A stretch of DNA of 64,000 bases from Rhinopithecus roxellana (taxonomy: Eukaryota; Chordata; Mammalia; Primates; Cercopithecidae). The stretch covers positions 34,481,111 to 34,545,110 of the forward strand of contig NC_044555.1 of NCBI RefSeq assembly GCF_007565055.1, in the 5' to 3' direction. Made by a program: the position numbers and the translations under genes. Position 1 is the stretch's first letter, and the number at the start of each line of letters is the position of its first letter. The notes beneath the pieces were generated by a model that was given only the letters and a program-made list of their open reading frames with translations, was not told the DNA's origin and did no database searches. Below are positions 1 through 12,737 of the stretch, piece after piece.

Positions 1-5
1 TTTCA

Positions 6-620
6 GTGGCTTCTCCTGAGGTACTTGCCTTGACGGGCACTGCCGATTCCCTTAAGAGCCTATGCTCACCATCCTTCTTTGCTTTTAGACATATAACTGG
101 ACTCAAGTCAAAGCAGGTCCCAAAAGGTAAAGCACAAAGAATGACCCATGAGGATGTGCGTACACCAAAAGAACGGCATGATTCATTTAATTTATGCAGA
201 CAGATCTTAGAAACTATACAAGGATATGGATATCAAGGGTGTATGATAAAGGCGGAAGAAACAAAAAGTTGGATCAGGCTGAATTGATTGATATGGGCTC
301 ACTAAACAGAGATTCTGAATTTGATATTGCTGCTGGAGGGATTAGAAAGGGCTCTAACAGTTTGGTTGGCTGGCTGGCTAAACATGGACCAAAAGGTGGT
401 CTACACTAAATGAAGTTGAAATGCCAGAACTGCCTGGGTATTCTGCAGAGGAAGGTATCCAAAGAATTGGACTGTTGGAGGGGATTTATCATGTGAGACC
501 TATCCATCTACTCTGGGAGGGTCCAGAGGACACACCTGTCACCACTGTGAGAAACAAATTTGTAATGGGAGCTCAAGCATCCTTGAATCGCTCTGAGTGC
601 TCTTGTCTGTAGGCTGGAAC
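6..620 (+). pseudogene. ERV1 gag-like remnant
   Basis: Short overlapping open stretches (6-287, 194-409, 421-612) change frame within a few hundred bases. One reads TPKERHDSFNLCRQILETI and then GYGYQGCMIKAEE, the kind of charged sequence that precedes the protease in class I elements. No zinc knuckle is evident. The assignment to gag rests mainly on position upstream of the protease at about 1.17 kb. Non-functional. Confidence 0.5.
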
Positions 621-1127
621 TTACAGTGGGAACTGCAGCCACTGAGTAGGGAAACCTAAGTGCAATGGGGATAGTTGGATCCTGGGGTGGCAGGGGTTAA
701 AGGGAGGTACTTAATCGCCAAATGCAAGGTGAACATGGCTACCACAATAGACAGCAGAGTCAAAGCAACAATCAGAATAGTCTGATTCACAGAGACCTAT
801 GGCATTGGCTAGTTGATCATGGTGTCCTGAGAAAAGAAACAGACAGGCAGTCTACACAATAATAAGTTGATCTGTATAAGCAGAGGAGTTCTAGGTCAAG
901 TGAACAAAACTCTAACTTGAATCATAAAAGCACAAAGTCACAGCCCTTCAATCAATTCCCAGACTTGAGCCTATTTACCGACTCAGACCCAGAACCCCTT
1001 GAATGAAGGGGAAGCCAGGTCCCCTTAGGGAAGGACCCTGGTACACTGCCAAAAACTTATACTATGAAATCTTTCTCCCAGTGTTCCCCAAATGGACCTA
1101 TGGCCTTTTTATCAAGATAACTAGGTA

Positions 1128-1400
1128 TTGGGAAAAAAGAACAATCAGACATTTTGGGAATTACTGGACACTGGCTCTGAACTGCCACTAATTCCAGGAG
1201 ACCCCAAACACCACCATGGTCCACCAGTCAGGGTAGGAGCTTACAGAAGTGTAGTGGTTAATGGAGTTTTAGTTGAGGTCCATCTCACAGTGCGTCCAGT
1301 GGGTCCCTGAACCTATCCTGTGGTTATTTCCCCAGTTCCTGAATACATAATTGGAAGGACATATTCAGTAACTGGCAGAATCCCTACATTGGTTCCCTGA
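1128..1400 (+). pseudogene. ERV1 protease remnant
   Basis: An open stretch at 1,128-1,310 contains LLDTGSE, with the aspartyl-protease triad D-T-G at 1,167-1,175 followed by LPLIPGDP. The frame stops at 1,310, and recognisable protease-end sequence (PVPEYIIG) continues in another frame up to about 1,390. Retroviral proteases act as dimers that cut Gag-Pol. This copy lacks a continuous frame and cannot act. Confidence 0.75.
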
Positions 1401-1408
1401 CCTATGGA

Positions 1409-2570
1409 ATGAGGGTTACTATGGTGGGGAAGGCCAAGTGGAAGCCACTAGAGCTGCCTCTACCTAGGAAAATCGTAAACCAAAAGCAATACCACATTCC
1501 TGGAGGGACTGCGGAAATCAATGCTACCATCAGGGATATGAGGGATGCAGGTATGGTGATTCCCACCACATCCCCATTCACCTTTCCTATTTGGCCTGTG
1601 CAGATAATAGACGGCTTTTTGAAGAATGACACATTACTGTAAATGTCACCAAGTGGTGACTCTAATTACACTTGCTCTTCAAAATGTGGTTTCATTGCTT
1701 GAGCAAATTAACATATTCCCTGGTACCCAGTATGCAGCTATTGATCTGGCAAATGTTTTTTTGTGATACTTGTTAGTAAAGACCACTAGAAGCAGTTTGG
1801 TTTTGGCTGGCAAGGCCAGCTATACACCTGTACTGTCCTACCTCAGAGGTATATCAACTCTCCAGACCTATGTCATTATTTAGTCTGCAGGCATCTTGAT
1901 CACCTTTCCCTTCCACAAGATATCACACTGGTCCATGACATTAATGAGATAATGCTGATTGGACCTAGTAAGCCAGAAGCAGCAACTATGCTAGACTTAT
2001 GGGTAACATATTTACATATCAGAGTGGGAAATAAATCTGAAAAAAATGTAAGGACCTTACACCTCAGGGAAATTTCTAGGGGTTCAGTGGTACAGGGCAT
2101 GTCAAGATATCCCTTCTAAGGTGAAGCAAAAGCTGTTGTACCTTCCTATAAGGAAAAAAAAAAGGCACAATGCCTACTGGGTCTCTTTGGATTTTGGAGG
2201 TAACACATTCCTGATTTGGGTAAAGCTACTCTGGTCCATTTACCAAGTTATCCAAAAAGTAGCTAGTTTTCGATGGGGCCCAGAACAAGAGAAGACTCTA
2301 CAACAGATCCAGGCTGCTGTGCAAGCTGCTCTGCCACTTGGACCATAGGATCCAGCAGATCCAATGGTGCCTGAAGTGACAGTGGCAGATGGGGATGCTG
2401 TTTGGAGCCTTTGGCAATCCCCTATAGGTGAATCACAGTGCAGATCTTTAGGATTTGGGAACAAAGTCCTGCCATCCTCTAGTAGTGGATAACTACTCTC
2501 CTTTTGAGAAACACTTTTTGGCTTGCTATCGGGCCAGAATTTACTCACCCACTGAATTTAAGCATATTAG
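1409..2570 (+). pseudogene. ERV1 reverse transcriptase / RNase H remnant
   Basis: The fragment starts with fingers-domain sequence (KQYHIPGGTAEINATI, PIWPVQ) and passes an AIDLA motif near 1,738. It then reaches the place where the catalytic Y-x-D-D box should be. There, at 1,936-1,947, the sequence reads D-I-N-E, so at least two key residues are lost. Connection-domain sequence (WGPEQEKTLQQIQAAV) lies at about 2,270-2,320. RNase H-like sequence runs to about 2,560. Several frameshifts and stops separate these parts. Dead fossil of a replication gene. Confidence 0.8.
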
Positions 2571-2934
2571 TTAGTGGAGAAGAAACTTAACAAGGATTTC
2601 CTCAGTAACAGCAAGTGAACATGGAAGAGCTCAGTGCTGAACCTCTGCCCCACAGTGGGGGTGCTGGAAATGTGGCATAGAGAAGACCCACTCCCCACTG
2701 CTGCTGATAGCACCCAAGTCCTTCTGATTGAGGCCCAACCTGTTGATGGTCTGAGGCCAGCAGCAGGCTCTGGTGCACTGGGCCTGGGCATTATTGGGAC
2801 CATGTTGCTTGAGAATGTACCCCAAAGTGGGTAGTCAACTCCATCTACTAAGGCTAAATACCTGTACAAAATTGACAGTCAACAAGAACCATAAGGGAAA
2901 GTTAAAAAGATATATATATTTGGTCTTCATCACC

Positions 2935-3351
2935 TGATATGGTTTGGATCTGTGTCCCCTATAAATCTCATGTCAAATTGTAATCCCCAGTGTTGGAGAT
3001 GGGGCCTGGTGGGAGGTGACTGGATCATGGGGCAGATTTCTCATGAATGGGTTAGCAACATCCCCTTGGTGCTGTTCTCATGCTAGTGAGTGAGTTCTCA
3101 TGAGATCTGGTTGTTTAAAGGTATGCAGCACCTCCCCCTCACTCTTACTCTTGCTCCCACCATGTAATATGCTTGCTTTCCCTTTGCCTTCTGCCATGAT
3201 TGGAAGCTTCCTGAGGCCTCCTCAGAAGCAGGAGCCACTATGCTTCCTTTACAGCCTGTAGAACCATGAGCCAATTAAACCTCTTTTCTTTATAAATTAC
3301 CCAGTCTCAGGCATTTCTTTATAGCAATGTGAGAACAAATGGACTAATACA
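2935..3351 (+). mobile_element. THE1/MST-type MaLR solo LTR
   Basis: Begins TGATATGGTTTGGATCTGTG and ends GGACTAATACA, the ends of THE1/MST LTRs. It has the usual middle (a GGGCCTGGTGGGAGG box) and a TATAAATTACCCAGTCTCAG region near the end. No matching 5-bp target duplication is visible (tcacc before, tggtg after), so a flank may have been rearranged. Confidence 0.9.
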
Positions 3352-3354
3352 TGG

Positions 3355-4277
3355 TGTAACCTCAGATCAGACATGATAACCTTGGCCCTGCCCCCTCAGC
3401 CCTGAAAACAAAGAGATGGTCCTGTTCTCTGAAACTAAGGAGGCAATGGGTCCCCCCATCTCCTCAGCCTGTGCCTTCAGGGCCTGTGGTGGCAGCTACA
3501 GCCCTACTAGCTTCTGAACTATCCTCAAAGTCATTCTTCCCTTTTCTTGAAGGATAACACATGATCACAGTCAAAACAGCTTTACCATCACATTTCCTGC
3601 TTACAGAATCCCAGAAGTCCAAGAGCCTTCTTCCTTCATTTTCTCCTGTCTCTGTCCCCTTCAGTCCAACCTGGAAGCATTTCTAGTGAGACAGTTTATT
3701 GGATCCACAAGTCACATACCTAATCTCTTTAGTAATTGGTTGTCCAGACACACCCTTGGTATGTTCTTTCCAGAGTACACTTTCTGAATTTTTGCCATAT
3801 GGATAGGCTGAAAATTTTCTATATCTTCAAGTTCTGGTACCTTTTTCCCAACAATTCTTTCTTCAATTTATCTCTTTCTTCTCACATTTTACTATAGCAG
3901 CACAGAGAAACCAGGCTGTGCTTTCAACACTGCTTGGAAATCTCCTCAAATAAATATTCAGGTTCATCACACACAAGTTCTACTTTTCACCCAACAGAAT
4001 GCAATTCAGCCATGTTCTCTGGTACTTTATAACAAGGATCGCTTTTCTTCCAGTTTGCAATAATATGTTCCTTATTTCTGTCTGAGATCTCACTAAAAGT
4101 ACCTTTAACATTCATGTTTCTACCAATAGTCTCGTTAAGGCAATCTAGGCTTTTCCTGTCAAGCATATCAAATCCCAGCCCCTAGCTTCAGCCTCTACCC
4201 ATTACCCAATTCCAAAGCCACTTTCAGATTTTTAAGGTATTTATCACAGCTGCACCCCATTTCCAAGTATAAAACTC
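3355..4277 (-). mobile_element. MaLR internal sequence (MLT1/THE1-int type)
   Basis: Read on the minus strand, the part next to the LTR gives GAAATGGGGTGCAGCTGTGA and then a GGCTTTGGAATTGGGTAATG phrase typical of MaLR internal regions. It follows directly from the minus-strand LTR at 4,278-4,763, so LTR plus internal sequence make one truncated MaLR element. Assignment is weaker below about 3,600. Confidence 0.65.
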
Positions 4278-4763
4278 TGTATTAGTTTCCCAGGGTTGTT
4301 ATAACAAAGTACCACAAACTAGGGGGCTCAAAACAACAGAAATTTATTGTCTCACAGTTCTGGAGGTCAGAACTCCAAAACCAAGGTGTTAGCAGGGCCA
4401 TACTCTCTTTGAAGGTGCTAGGGAAGGAACTGTTCCACGCCTCTCTGAAATTCTGGTGGCCTCAAGTGTTTCTTGGCTTACAGATGTATCATTCTAGTCA
4501 CATTCCATCTTCTCCCTGTGTATCTTCATATTGTCTTCCCTCTGTGTGTGTGTGTGTATGTATGTGTGCGCACGTGTCTGTGTCCAGTTTTCTCCTTTTT
4601 ATAAGGACACCAATTATATTAGATTAAAGCCTACCCTAATGATCTCATTTTAGCTTGATTACTTCTGTAAAGACTCTATTTCCAAATAAGGTCACATTCT
4701 GGGGGACTGGGAGATTAGGACTTCAATATATTTTATTTGGGGGACACAATTTAACCCATAACA
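4278..4763 (-). mobile_element. MLT1-type MaLR LTR
   Basis: On the plus strand it opens tgtattagtttcccagg and ends caatttaacccataaca, the reverse complement of MLT1 LTR ends. The middle has the ATAAGGACACCA and CCAAATAAGGTCACATTC phrases of the family. It ends 34 bp from the KRAB exon donor, so the splice site sits against an old retroelement. A short (TG)n run lies at about 4,543-4,570. Confidence 0.88.
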
Positions 4764-4772
4764 GGCTCCTCA

Positions 4773-5012
<240 letters not shown>

Positions 5013-5057
5013 TCATCATAATATACCATATGGTATGCCCATTAAATACTTAGTGTG

Positions 5058-5060
<3 letters not shown>

Positions 5061-5094
<34 letters not shown>
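5061..5094. repeat. (CA)n microsatellite
   Basis: About 17 uninterrupted CA units preceded by a short alternating TA/TG run. Likely length-polymorphic. Confidence 0.95.
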
Positions 5095-5095
<1 letters not shown>

Positions 5096-5199
5096 ATTGT
5101 GTAGAATATAAAAATCTAATCATAAATTCCTGCTATTCATTATGTATGACATTTAGTCTTTCATTTATTAAAAATTATAATTTTTAGTAAGGATTTGAC

Positions 5200-5630
5200 C
5201 TTGATCCTATTTTGTTGCTCATTTTTATGAGAAATTTGTGCTCTATAACTTTTAGAGGGAAGCACATATATCCCCTCCATCCCAATTTTTAACAATTTCA
5301 CATAGCTCCTTCTCCTGTTGCTTTCATTTACTCTTCAAAAATACTGCCTTTTTCTCTTGATGCCCTTTTATTGCTCATTTCTAATTTAATTCCATGGTGG
5401 TCAGAAAGTATACTCTGTATGATTTCAACATATGGTCTATCTAGGATAATGGTCCATGTCTCCCTGAAAAGAATATATATTTGGCTATTGATGGCTGTAG
5501 TCTTCTGTAATATATAAATCAAGTTGGTTGAGTGTTGTTGAAATTTCCTATCGCATTACTGATTTGTTTTCTACTTGTTTAATCACTTATTTGTCAAGAT
5601 TTTGGTAAAAACTGACAAATGTTAAAGTTT
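5200..5630 (-). mobile_element. L1M ORF2 fragment, minus strand
   Basis: Phrases such as TTTAATTCCATGGTGGTCAG and ATATGGTCTATCT are antisense L1 ORF2. It abuts a plus-strand L1 fragment at about 5,640. Confidence 0.8.
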
Positions 5631-5639
5631 ATATGGCTA

Positions 5640-6056
5640 TGTGAAGGACCGAGAATACCCAAAAGCAAGAAAAGGTATGAAGGATTTATACCCCCTAATG
5701 TTAAGATTTACTGTAAAGCTACAGTAATTCCAGCAGTATGGGACGATGTAAGCACAGACAGATATATCATTAGAACAGAATAAAGTCCAGAAACAGATCC
5801 ACACATGTACGGACAATTGTTTTTTGACAAAAGTGCCAATGTGATTCAATGGGCAAAAGGGAAGTCTTTTCAACAAATTGTGTTGGAAGAGATAGATATC
5901 AGTATTAGGAAAAAAACACAAACCTTGACCCACCCCTCAAACCATATACAAAAATTAACAAAAATTAAGTTTCAGTATGACTGCATTGCTTTTATCAGAC
6001 CAACCTTCATACACGTAACAACTATAAACTCTGAACAAAAAATATTAACATACTAA
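5640..6056 (+). mobile_element. L1 ORF2 C-terminal fragment, plus strand
   Basis: Sense L1 ORF2: AAGCTACAGTAATTCCAGCA, AGGGAAGTCTTTTCAACAAA and similar phrases. It is degenerate, with stops in the open stretch at 5,805-6,056. Confidence 0.85.
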
Positions 6057-6142
6057 GGAGCAACCCAAATCAGGCATCTATGGGAGGACAGCTGACACTT
6101 TGAAGAAAGGCTGGCACTTTAGCTTGTGAATAGGCCCAGTCA

Positions 6143-7090
<948 letters not shown>

Positions 7091-7095
7091 GATGA

Positions 7096-7495
7096 TGCTA
7101 TGGTTTGAATGTTTGTTATCCCTCCGAAATTTATGTTGAAACTTAATCCCAATGCAACAGTATTAAGAGGTATGGCCTTTAGGAGGTATTTAGGTCATGA
7201 GGGCTCATGAATGGGTTAGTGTTCTTTTAAAAGGGCTGGAGGGAACCAGCTACATCCTTTCTTTTTGACCTTCCACCCTTTCCACCATATGAGGACACAG
7301 AATTCACCCCCTCTGGAGGACACAGCAACAAGGCGCCATCTTGGAAGCAGAGAGCAGCCCTCACTGGACACCTAAGCTGCTGGTGCCTTTATCTTGGACT
7401 TTTCAGCCTCCAGAACTGTGAGAAATACATTTCTATTGTTTATGAGATACCCAATCTCAGGGATGTTGTTACAGTAGGACAAACAGACTAAGACA
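7096..7495 (+). mobile_element. MLT1/MST-type MaLR solo LTR with 5-bp target duplication
   Basis: Starts TGCTATGGTTTGAATGTTTG and ends AGACTAAGACA. It is flanked by gatga at 7,091-7,095 and again at 7,496-7,500, a perfect 5-bp target duplication. It therefore inserted cleanly into the surrounding L1. Confidence 0.93.
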
Positions 7496-7500
7496 GATGA

Positions 7501-7880
7501 GTAAGACAAAAATCAAAAGATCTAACATACATGCAATTTAAGACCCAGAAGGGGAGAAGGGCAGAAAAGACATTTTTAAAAATAATGTGCAGAAATTTCT
7601 CAAATTTGGTGAAAGACATACGTTTATAGATTCAATAAGTTTTGCAAATTCCAAACAGAATAATACACATAAAACCATTCCTAGGAGCATCATAGTCAAA
7701 CTATTGAGAACCAAAGGAGACAAGATTTTAAAAGCAGCTGGAAAAGCAAAAAACAAACAAAAAACCCCCACAAATATTACACACAGAGAAATGGTGATTC
7801 AAGTGACCACTTACTGCTCAACAGAAGAAGTGGAGGCTAAAATACAGTTGGATGGTACTTTTTAAATGCTGAAGAAAATA
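7501..7880 (+). mobile_element. Old L1 (L1M) fragment, right part
   Basis: Continues the element at 6,370-7,090, with phrases such as GGTGAAAGACATACGTTTAT and CATCATAGTCAAACT typical of L1M 5' regions. Confidence 0.75.
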
Positions 7881-7889
7881 AAGTATTAT

Positions 7890-8335
7890 CTGGCTGTTTA
7901 AATGTTAGGAGTTCTTTGATTAGTTCTCAAGGCCTAGGAATAATTCCTCATGGCTTTTGGCTCCACACTCTGGGTTCCTGGCACCACCATCTGAGTCATC
8001 CTTCCTTTTTCATGAAAAGCAACAAAAGAATGTGCTCAACCTGCTTCCTGTCAGAAGAATTTTGGGGGGCTAACATGTTTTCACATTTTTTATTGTTTAT
8101 ATCCCTTTCAGTCCAAAGTGGTAGTATTTCTGCTAATACAGTTTGCTTTAAAATTTTATTTTCTGTGAATCTCACTGGGTTCACTCCATTAGATAAAAGC
8201 TGTACCCATAGATCTCTCTGAAATTTAGGATTTCTCTAACATTCTCCTTAAAATCTTTTCCAGCCTCCACCAACTTCTCAGTTTGAAGGATACTCCTGCA
8301 TTTTCAGGCTGCCCCATTCCCAGTACCAAAATCTG
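7890..8335 (-). mobile_element. Probable MaLR internal sequence
   Basis: The right end (CAGTACCAAAATCTGTGTTA) and general wording resemble antisense MaLR internal sequence. It is not attached to a clear LTR. Confidence 0.45.
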
Positions 8336-9125
8336 TGTTAAATCACTCTAAAACATAGTAAGTTAAAACAACTGAATCACTCAGCACAACAGCCTGCAAG
8401 AAACTGAATCTTACCAACAATCACTTGAGTAAGCTTGGAAGTGGATCCTTCCCTAGTCAATCTTCAAGATGGATGTAGCCCCAGCCAACATGGACTGCAG
8501 CCTTGTGAGAGACCCTGAGTGAGAGGACCCATGTAAGCCACAACTGGATTCCTGACCCACAGAAACTGTGAGGTAATAGATGAGGGCAGCTCACAACACG
8601 GCAGCTTCCTTCATCAGAGCAAGCGAGAAGAGCCAGAGAGAATATGCCAGCAAGCTATCTTACAATCTCTTTTTTTTTTTCTTTTTCGCTCTGTCGCCCA
8701 GGCTGGAGTGCAGTGGTGTGATCTCAGCTCACTGCAACCTCCACCTCCCGGGTTCAGGCAATTCTCTGCCTCAGCCTCCCAAGCACCTGGGATCACAGGT
8801 GCCCGCCACCACACCCAGTTAATTTTTGTATTTTTAGTAAAGACGGGGTTTCACCATCTTGGCCAGGCTGGTCTTGAACTCCTGACCTCATGATCCACCC
8901 GCCTTGGCCTCCCAAAGTGCTGGGATTACAGGCGTGAGCCATCACGCCCAGCCACAATCTCTTACAGCCTAACCTCAGAAGGGCCATCCCATCACTTTTG
9001 CCATATTCTATTTATTAGAAGCAAGTCACTAGGTCCAGCCCATACACAAAGGGAAGTGGATTACACAAAGGTGTGAATACTGAGTAGTGGGGATCACTGA
9101 GAGCCATTTTAGAAGGCTGCTTACT
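8336..9125. repeat. Unnamed old repeat, split by an Alu
   Basis: 8,336-8,661 and 8,954-9,125 read like a mid-age interspersed repeat (phrases GATTCCTGACCCACAGAAAC, CACTAGGTCCAGCCCATAC), but I cannot name the family. No gene is seen. Confidence 0.4.
8672..8953 (-). mobile_element. Alu, minus strand
   Basis: Near full-length AluS/Y type. Target duplication acaatctctt at 8,662-8,671 and 8,954-8,963. Confidence 0.95.
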
Positions 9126-9129
9126 ACAA

Positions 9130-9906
9130 TGTATCAGAATTTGTGAGAAGCAGATAAAAGACAAATTTAGAAGGAAATTTATAGCTTTAAACACTTACAT
9201 TACAAAAGTCTAAATCAGTGTCCTAAAATTTACCCTCAAGAAGCCATTAGCTAATAGAAAATGAAGGACCAAATAAACCTAAAGGAAGTAAAAGAAAGGA
9301 AATACTAAAGAACAGAAATAGAAAACAAATCATAGAAAAAGTTAACAAAAAATTAACCTGAGCTAGATTATAGACCTAAACATAAAAGCTGAAACTAAAA
9401 ATGCCCTACAAGGAAATGTAAGAGGATATCTTTGCAACCTTGACGTAAGCATGGATTTCTTGACATAGTACAAAAAACCCCAGCCATAACAGAAAATCTT
9501 CAAAAACTAGACCTTATCAAAATTAAAACTTATGCTCATCAAAAGACACTATTGAGAAAATGAAAAGTCAAGCCACAGACTGGGAGAAAATATTTACAAT
9601 ACATATACAAAACACCCATATTAAGAATGTAGAAAGAACTCCTAGAAAGTAATAAGAAAAAGACATATAGCCCAATTTTTTTTTAATGAGCAAAATACTT
9701 GAGTAGACACAAAAAAGATATACAAATGGCCAATAAAGCACATGAAAAGATGTTCACCATCATTAATTGTAAGGGAAATGCAATTTAAGCTATATTGAGA
9801 AAGCACTAGACACTCACTAGAAAAGCTAAAATTAAAAAGAAACTCAAAAATTGCTGGTGGGAATGTAAAACCAATCCATCACTTTGGAAACTTGTTTGAC
9901 AATTTC
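9130..9906 (+). mobile_element. L1M ORF2 C-terminal part, left of an Alu
   Basis: Sense L1 ORF2 phrases such as AAGCCACAGACTGGGAGAAA and GGCCAATAAAGCACATGAAA. It resumes after the Alu at 10,201. Confidence 0.85.
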
Positions 9907-10200
9907 TTTTTTTGTTTTTTGAGACAAGAGTCTTGCTCTGTCACCCAGGCTGGAGGCAGTGGTGTGATTTTGGCTCACTGCAACCTCTGTCTCCCAGGTT
10001 CAAGGGATTCTCATGCCTCAGCCTCCCTAGTAGCTGGGATTACAGGCGTGTGCCACCACACCCAGGTAATTTTTGTATTTTTAGTAGAGACAGAATTTTT
10101 TCATGTTGGCCAGGCTGGTTTTGAACTCCTGGCCTCAAGTGATCCACTCACCTCAGCCTCCCAAAGTGCGGGATCACAGGCCTGAGCCACTGTGCCGGAC
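9907..10200 (-). mobile_element. Alu, minus strand
   Basis: The target duplication cttgtttgaca(a/g)tttc, present before at 9,891-9,906 and after at 10,201-10,216, shows insertion into the L1. Confidence 0.95.
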
Positions 10201-10870
10201 CTTGTTTGACAGTTTCTAATAAAGTTAAACATATACCTACCATATAATTTAGCAATTCCATTTCTTAGTAGTTACTAAAAAGAAATGAAAACATACATCC
10301 TCAGAAAACTTCTATAAGAATGCCCATAGCAGGCTTGATTCATGATAATCAGAAACTAGACACATTCCAAATGTTCATCAACACATGAATATCTACACAA
10401 ATTGTGGTGTCTTCATGCAATGGAATACTCAGCAACAAAAAAGGAAAAATCCACGGATAGACACAACAACCTGGATGAATCTCAAAAGCATTATGCTATT
10501 TTACAAACAGAAGCCAAACACTGAAGTCAGACACAGGTGGTAGGATTCCATTACAAAGACAGGACAATCAAGAATTTTAATCTGCAGGGATTAACAGTAA
10601 TCTATAGGGATTTTAATCTACAGGGATTAAACCTTAACAATGGTTGTTGCCTCAAGGGGAGAATAGTGACTGGTCAAGAGGGAACTTTCTATATTTTAAT
10701 TTGTATGCTGGCTACATGGGTATGTATATATATGTACATATATGTGTGTGTATATATATACACACACACATATACTTGTCAAAACTCATCGAACTATACA
10801 TTTAAGATCTGGGCAATTCAGCATATTTCAAATATAACTCAATTTCAAAAACCACAAAAAACAAAAGGAC
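10201..10870 (+). mobile_element. L1M 3' end, right of an Alu
   Basis: Continues ORF2 (TGGAATACTCAGCAACAAAA) into a 3' UTR ending near 10,870. It carries a small imperfect tandem of a TTTTAATCT(G/A)CAGGGATTA phrase at 10,575-10,630 and an alternating TG/TA tract at 10,720-10,775. Confidence 0.8.
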
Positions 10871-10891
10871 ATGTTAGAAACATATTCAAGA

Positions 10892-11186
10892 GGCTGGGTG
10901 TGGTAGCTCATGCCTATAATCCCAGCACTTTGGGAGGATCGCTTGAGGCCAGAAGCTCAAGACTAGGCTGGACAACACAGTGAGACCCCATCTCTAAAAA
11001 AATTTAAAAATTAGCCAGGGATGGTGGTATAAGCCTGTAGTCCCAATTGCCTGGAAGGCTGAGGAGGGAGGATCGTTTGAGCCCAGGAGTTTGAGGTTAC
11101 AGTGAGCGATGGATGCATCACTGCACTCCAGCCTGAGTGACAGAGTGAGAACCTGACTCTAAAAATAAAATAAAATAAAATAAATA
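10892..11186 (+). mobile_element. AluJ-like, plus strand
   Basis: Diverged Alu with a deletion in the left arm, ending in a (TAAAA)n tail. Confidence 0.92.
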
Positions 11187-11437
11187 TATTGAAATATATT
11201 CAGGGTACACTGTGGGCCCCAAATAGAAAACAGTCAATTCTACTGGGGATGTAGGTTTAGGTTCCATAAAGTTGGTGCAGTTTAAACTGACTCTTGGAAA
11301 AAAAAATAATTGAGAAGATAAGTGGGGGAAATACTTTCCAGAAGAGACAAGAATAGTGTGGAAATAGAAAATACATGGTGAATTAAGTAAAGAGCAAACA
11401 GCTCTGTAAAAAAAAGAGAAGACTATTTATATGTCAG
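11187..11437. other. No recognisable feature
   Basis: A-rich sequence without a recognisable repeat or coding signal. Confidence 0.5.
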
Positions 11438-12178
11438 TGCTATGGTTTGAATATTTGTCCCCTCTATCATAAATAAGCAGCAATTATCTGGGGCCGGTGG
11501 CACAGGGGTAAGAAGAATTTACCAAGACAGTTGTAGGTGAAGAAAGGCAGATTTATTAGACAGAGTAGGAAAATATGTTGCAAGGGTGCAATGGGCAGAC
11601 CAGCAAGAGATGAGCTAACTGCATGGAAAGAAAGGCTTGCTGGGGATTTTATAGAATGGTGTTAATTATGTATGCTGAAAAGGGCTTTGTGCAGTACTGA
11701 TAACACCAGCTGAAGGTCTGGTGATAGTTGGGCGCAGGAAGATTGTGAGTTATTTGTGCAGGAGGGCTATATGTCCTGGACCATGAAGAAAGGCAGACTT
11801 GTAGCTTATCTGCTTTCTCTTTTTGCTTTCCTTCAGTCCCACTAGCCCAACTCCTTTTCCCTAATTAGGACTCCACACCCTCCAAAATGGATTAATCCAT
11901 TCATAGATTAATGGGTTATCACAGAAGTGGAACTTGTGGCTTTATAAGAAGAGGAAGAGAGACCTGAGCTAGCATGCTCAGCACCCCCTTGCCATGTGAT
12001 ACCCTGTACCACCTCAGGACCCTGCAGAGTCCCCACCAAAGAGAAGGCCCTCACCAGATGTGGTCCCTTGACCTGGGACTTCTCAGCCTCCATAACTGTA
12101 AGAAATAAATTCCTTTTCTTTATAAATTACCCAGTTTCAGGTATTCTGTTATAAGCAACAGAAAATGGAAGTTAAACA
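11438..12178 (+). mobile_element. MST/THE1-type MaLR LTR, split by another LTR
   Basis: Opens TGCTATGGTTTGAATATTTG and resumes at 11,878 with ACCCTCCAAAATGGATT..., ending near GTTAAACA. The break is exactly where a 413-bp LTR sits. Confidence 0.88.
11465..11877 (-). mobile_element. ERV1-type solo LTR inserted in a MaLR LTR
   Basis: It lies between two copies of ccctc (11,460-11,464 and 11,878-11,882). On the minus strand it opens TGTGGAGTCCTAATTAGGG and carries CTATAAAATCCCC, TATA-like, then an AATAAA polyadenylation signal before its end, as a retroviral LTR should. Its far end reads TA instead of CA. Family not named. Confidence 0.8.
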
Positions 12179-12444
12179 ATTAGGGAGGTGATTATGAGAA
12201 AAACATTCAGGTAAGCATGCTGGAGTCTGATCATGGAAATAGCACGAATTATTTTAAGTAACAGATTGCCAATGAAGTGTTTTATATATCAAGAAAGAGG
12301 CATTACTGAGTTTTATACTAAAATTATTATCCCACCCACAACCACAACTACTTCATTTCAGGTTACACAAATAGTTGATTTTGGAAATTTATTCTTTACA
12401 GAAGAATTCCAGCCGAGAAATGCTAATAAAAGCAATGAACACGA

Positions 12445-12737
12445 GGCCAGGTGCAGTGACTCACGCCTGTAATTCCAGCACTTTGGGAGGCCAAGGCCGG
12501 CAGATCACTTCAGCCCAGGCATTTGAGACCAACCTGGGCAACATGGCAAAACCCCGTCTGTACAAAAAATACAAAAAATTAACCAGGCATGGTAGCACAC
12601 ACCTGTAGTCCCAGCTACCTGGGACGCTGAGGTGGGAGAATAACCTGAGCTTGGGAGGTCAAGACTGCAATGAGCTGTGACGCACCACTGTGCTCCAGCC
12701 TGGATGACAGAGCAAGACCCTGCCTCAAATAAAAAAG
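12445..12737 (+). mobile_element. Alu, plus strand
   Basis: Full-length older Alu (GGCCAGGTGCAGTGACTCACG...), with a short A-rich tail. Confidence 0.94.

Larger units (their letters stand above)
1..2880 (+). mobile_element. ERV1 (class I) internal region, gag-pol remnant
   Basis: Decayed internal sequence of a gammaretrovirus-like endogenous retrovirus, cut off by the left window edge. It reads in order: a gag-like part, a protease, then reverse transcriptase and a truncated RNase H. It stops at about 2,880-2,930, just before a MaLR LTR; no LTR of its own is visible. All frames are shifted and stopped repeatedly, so it is a fossil. It resembles the pol remnants at 16.3 kb and 27.4 kb and may be of a related family; I do not assign a family name. 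Confidence 0.8.
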
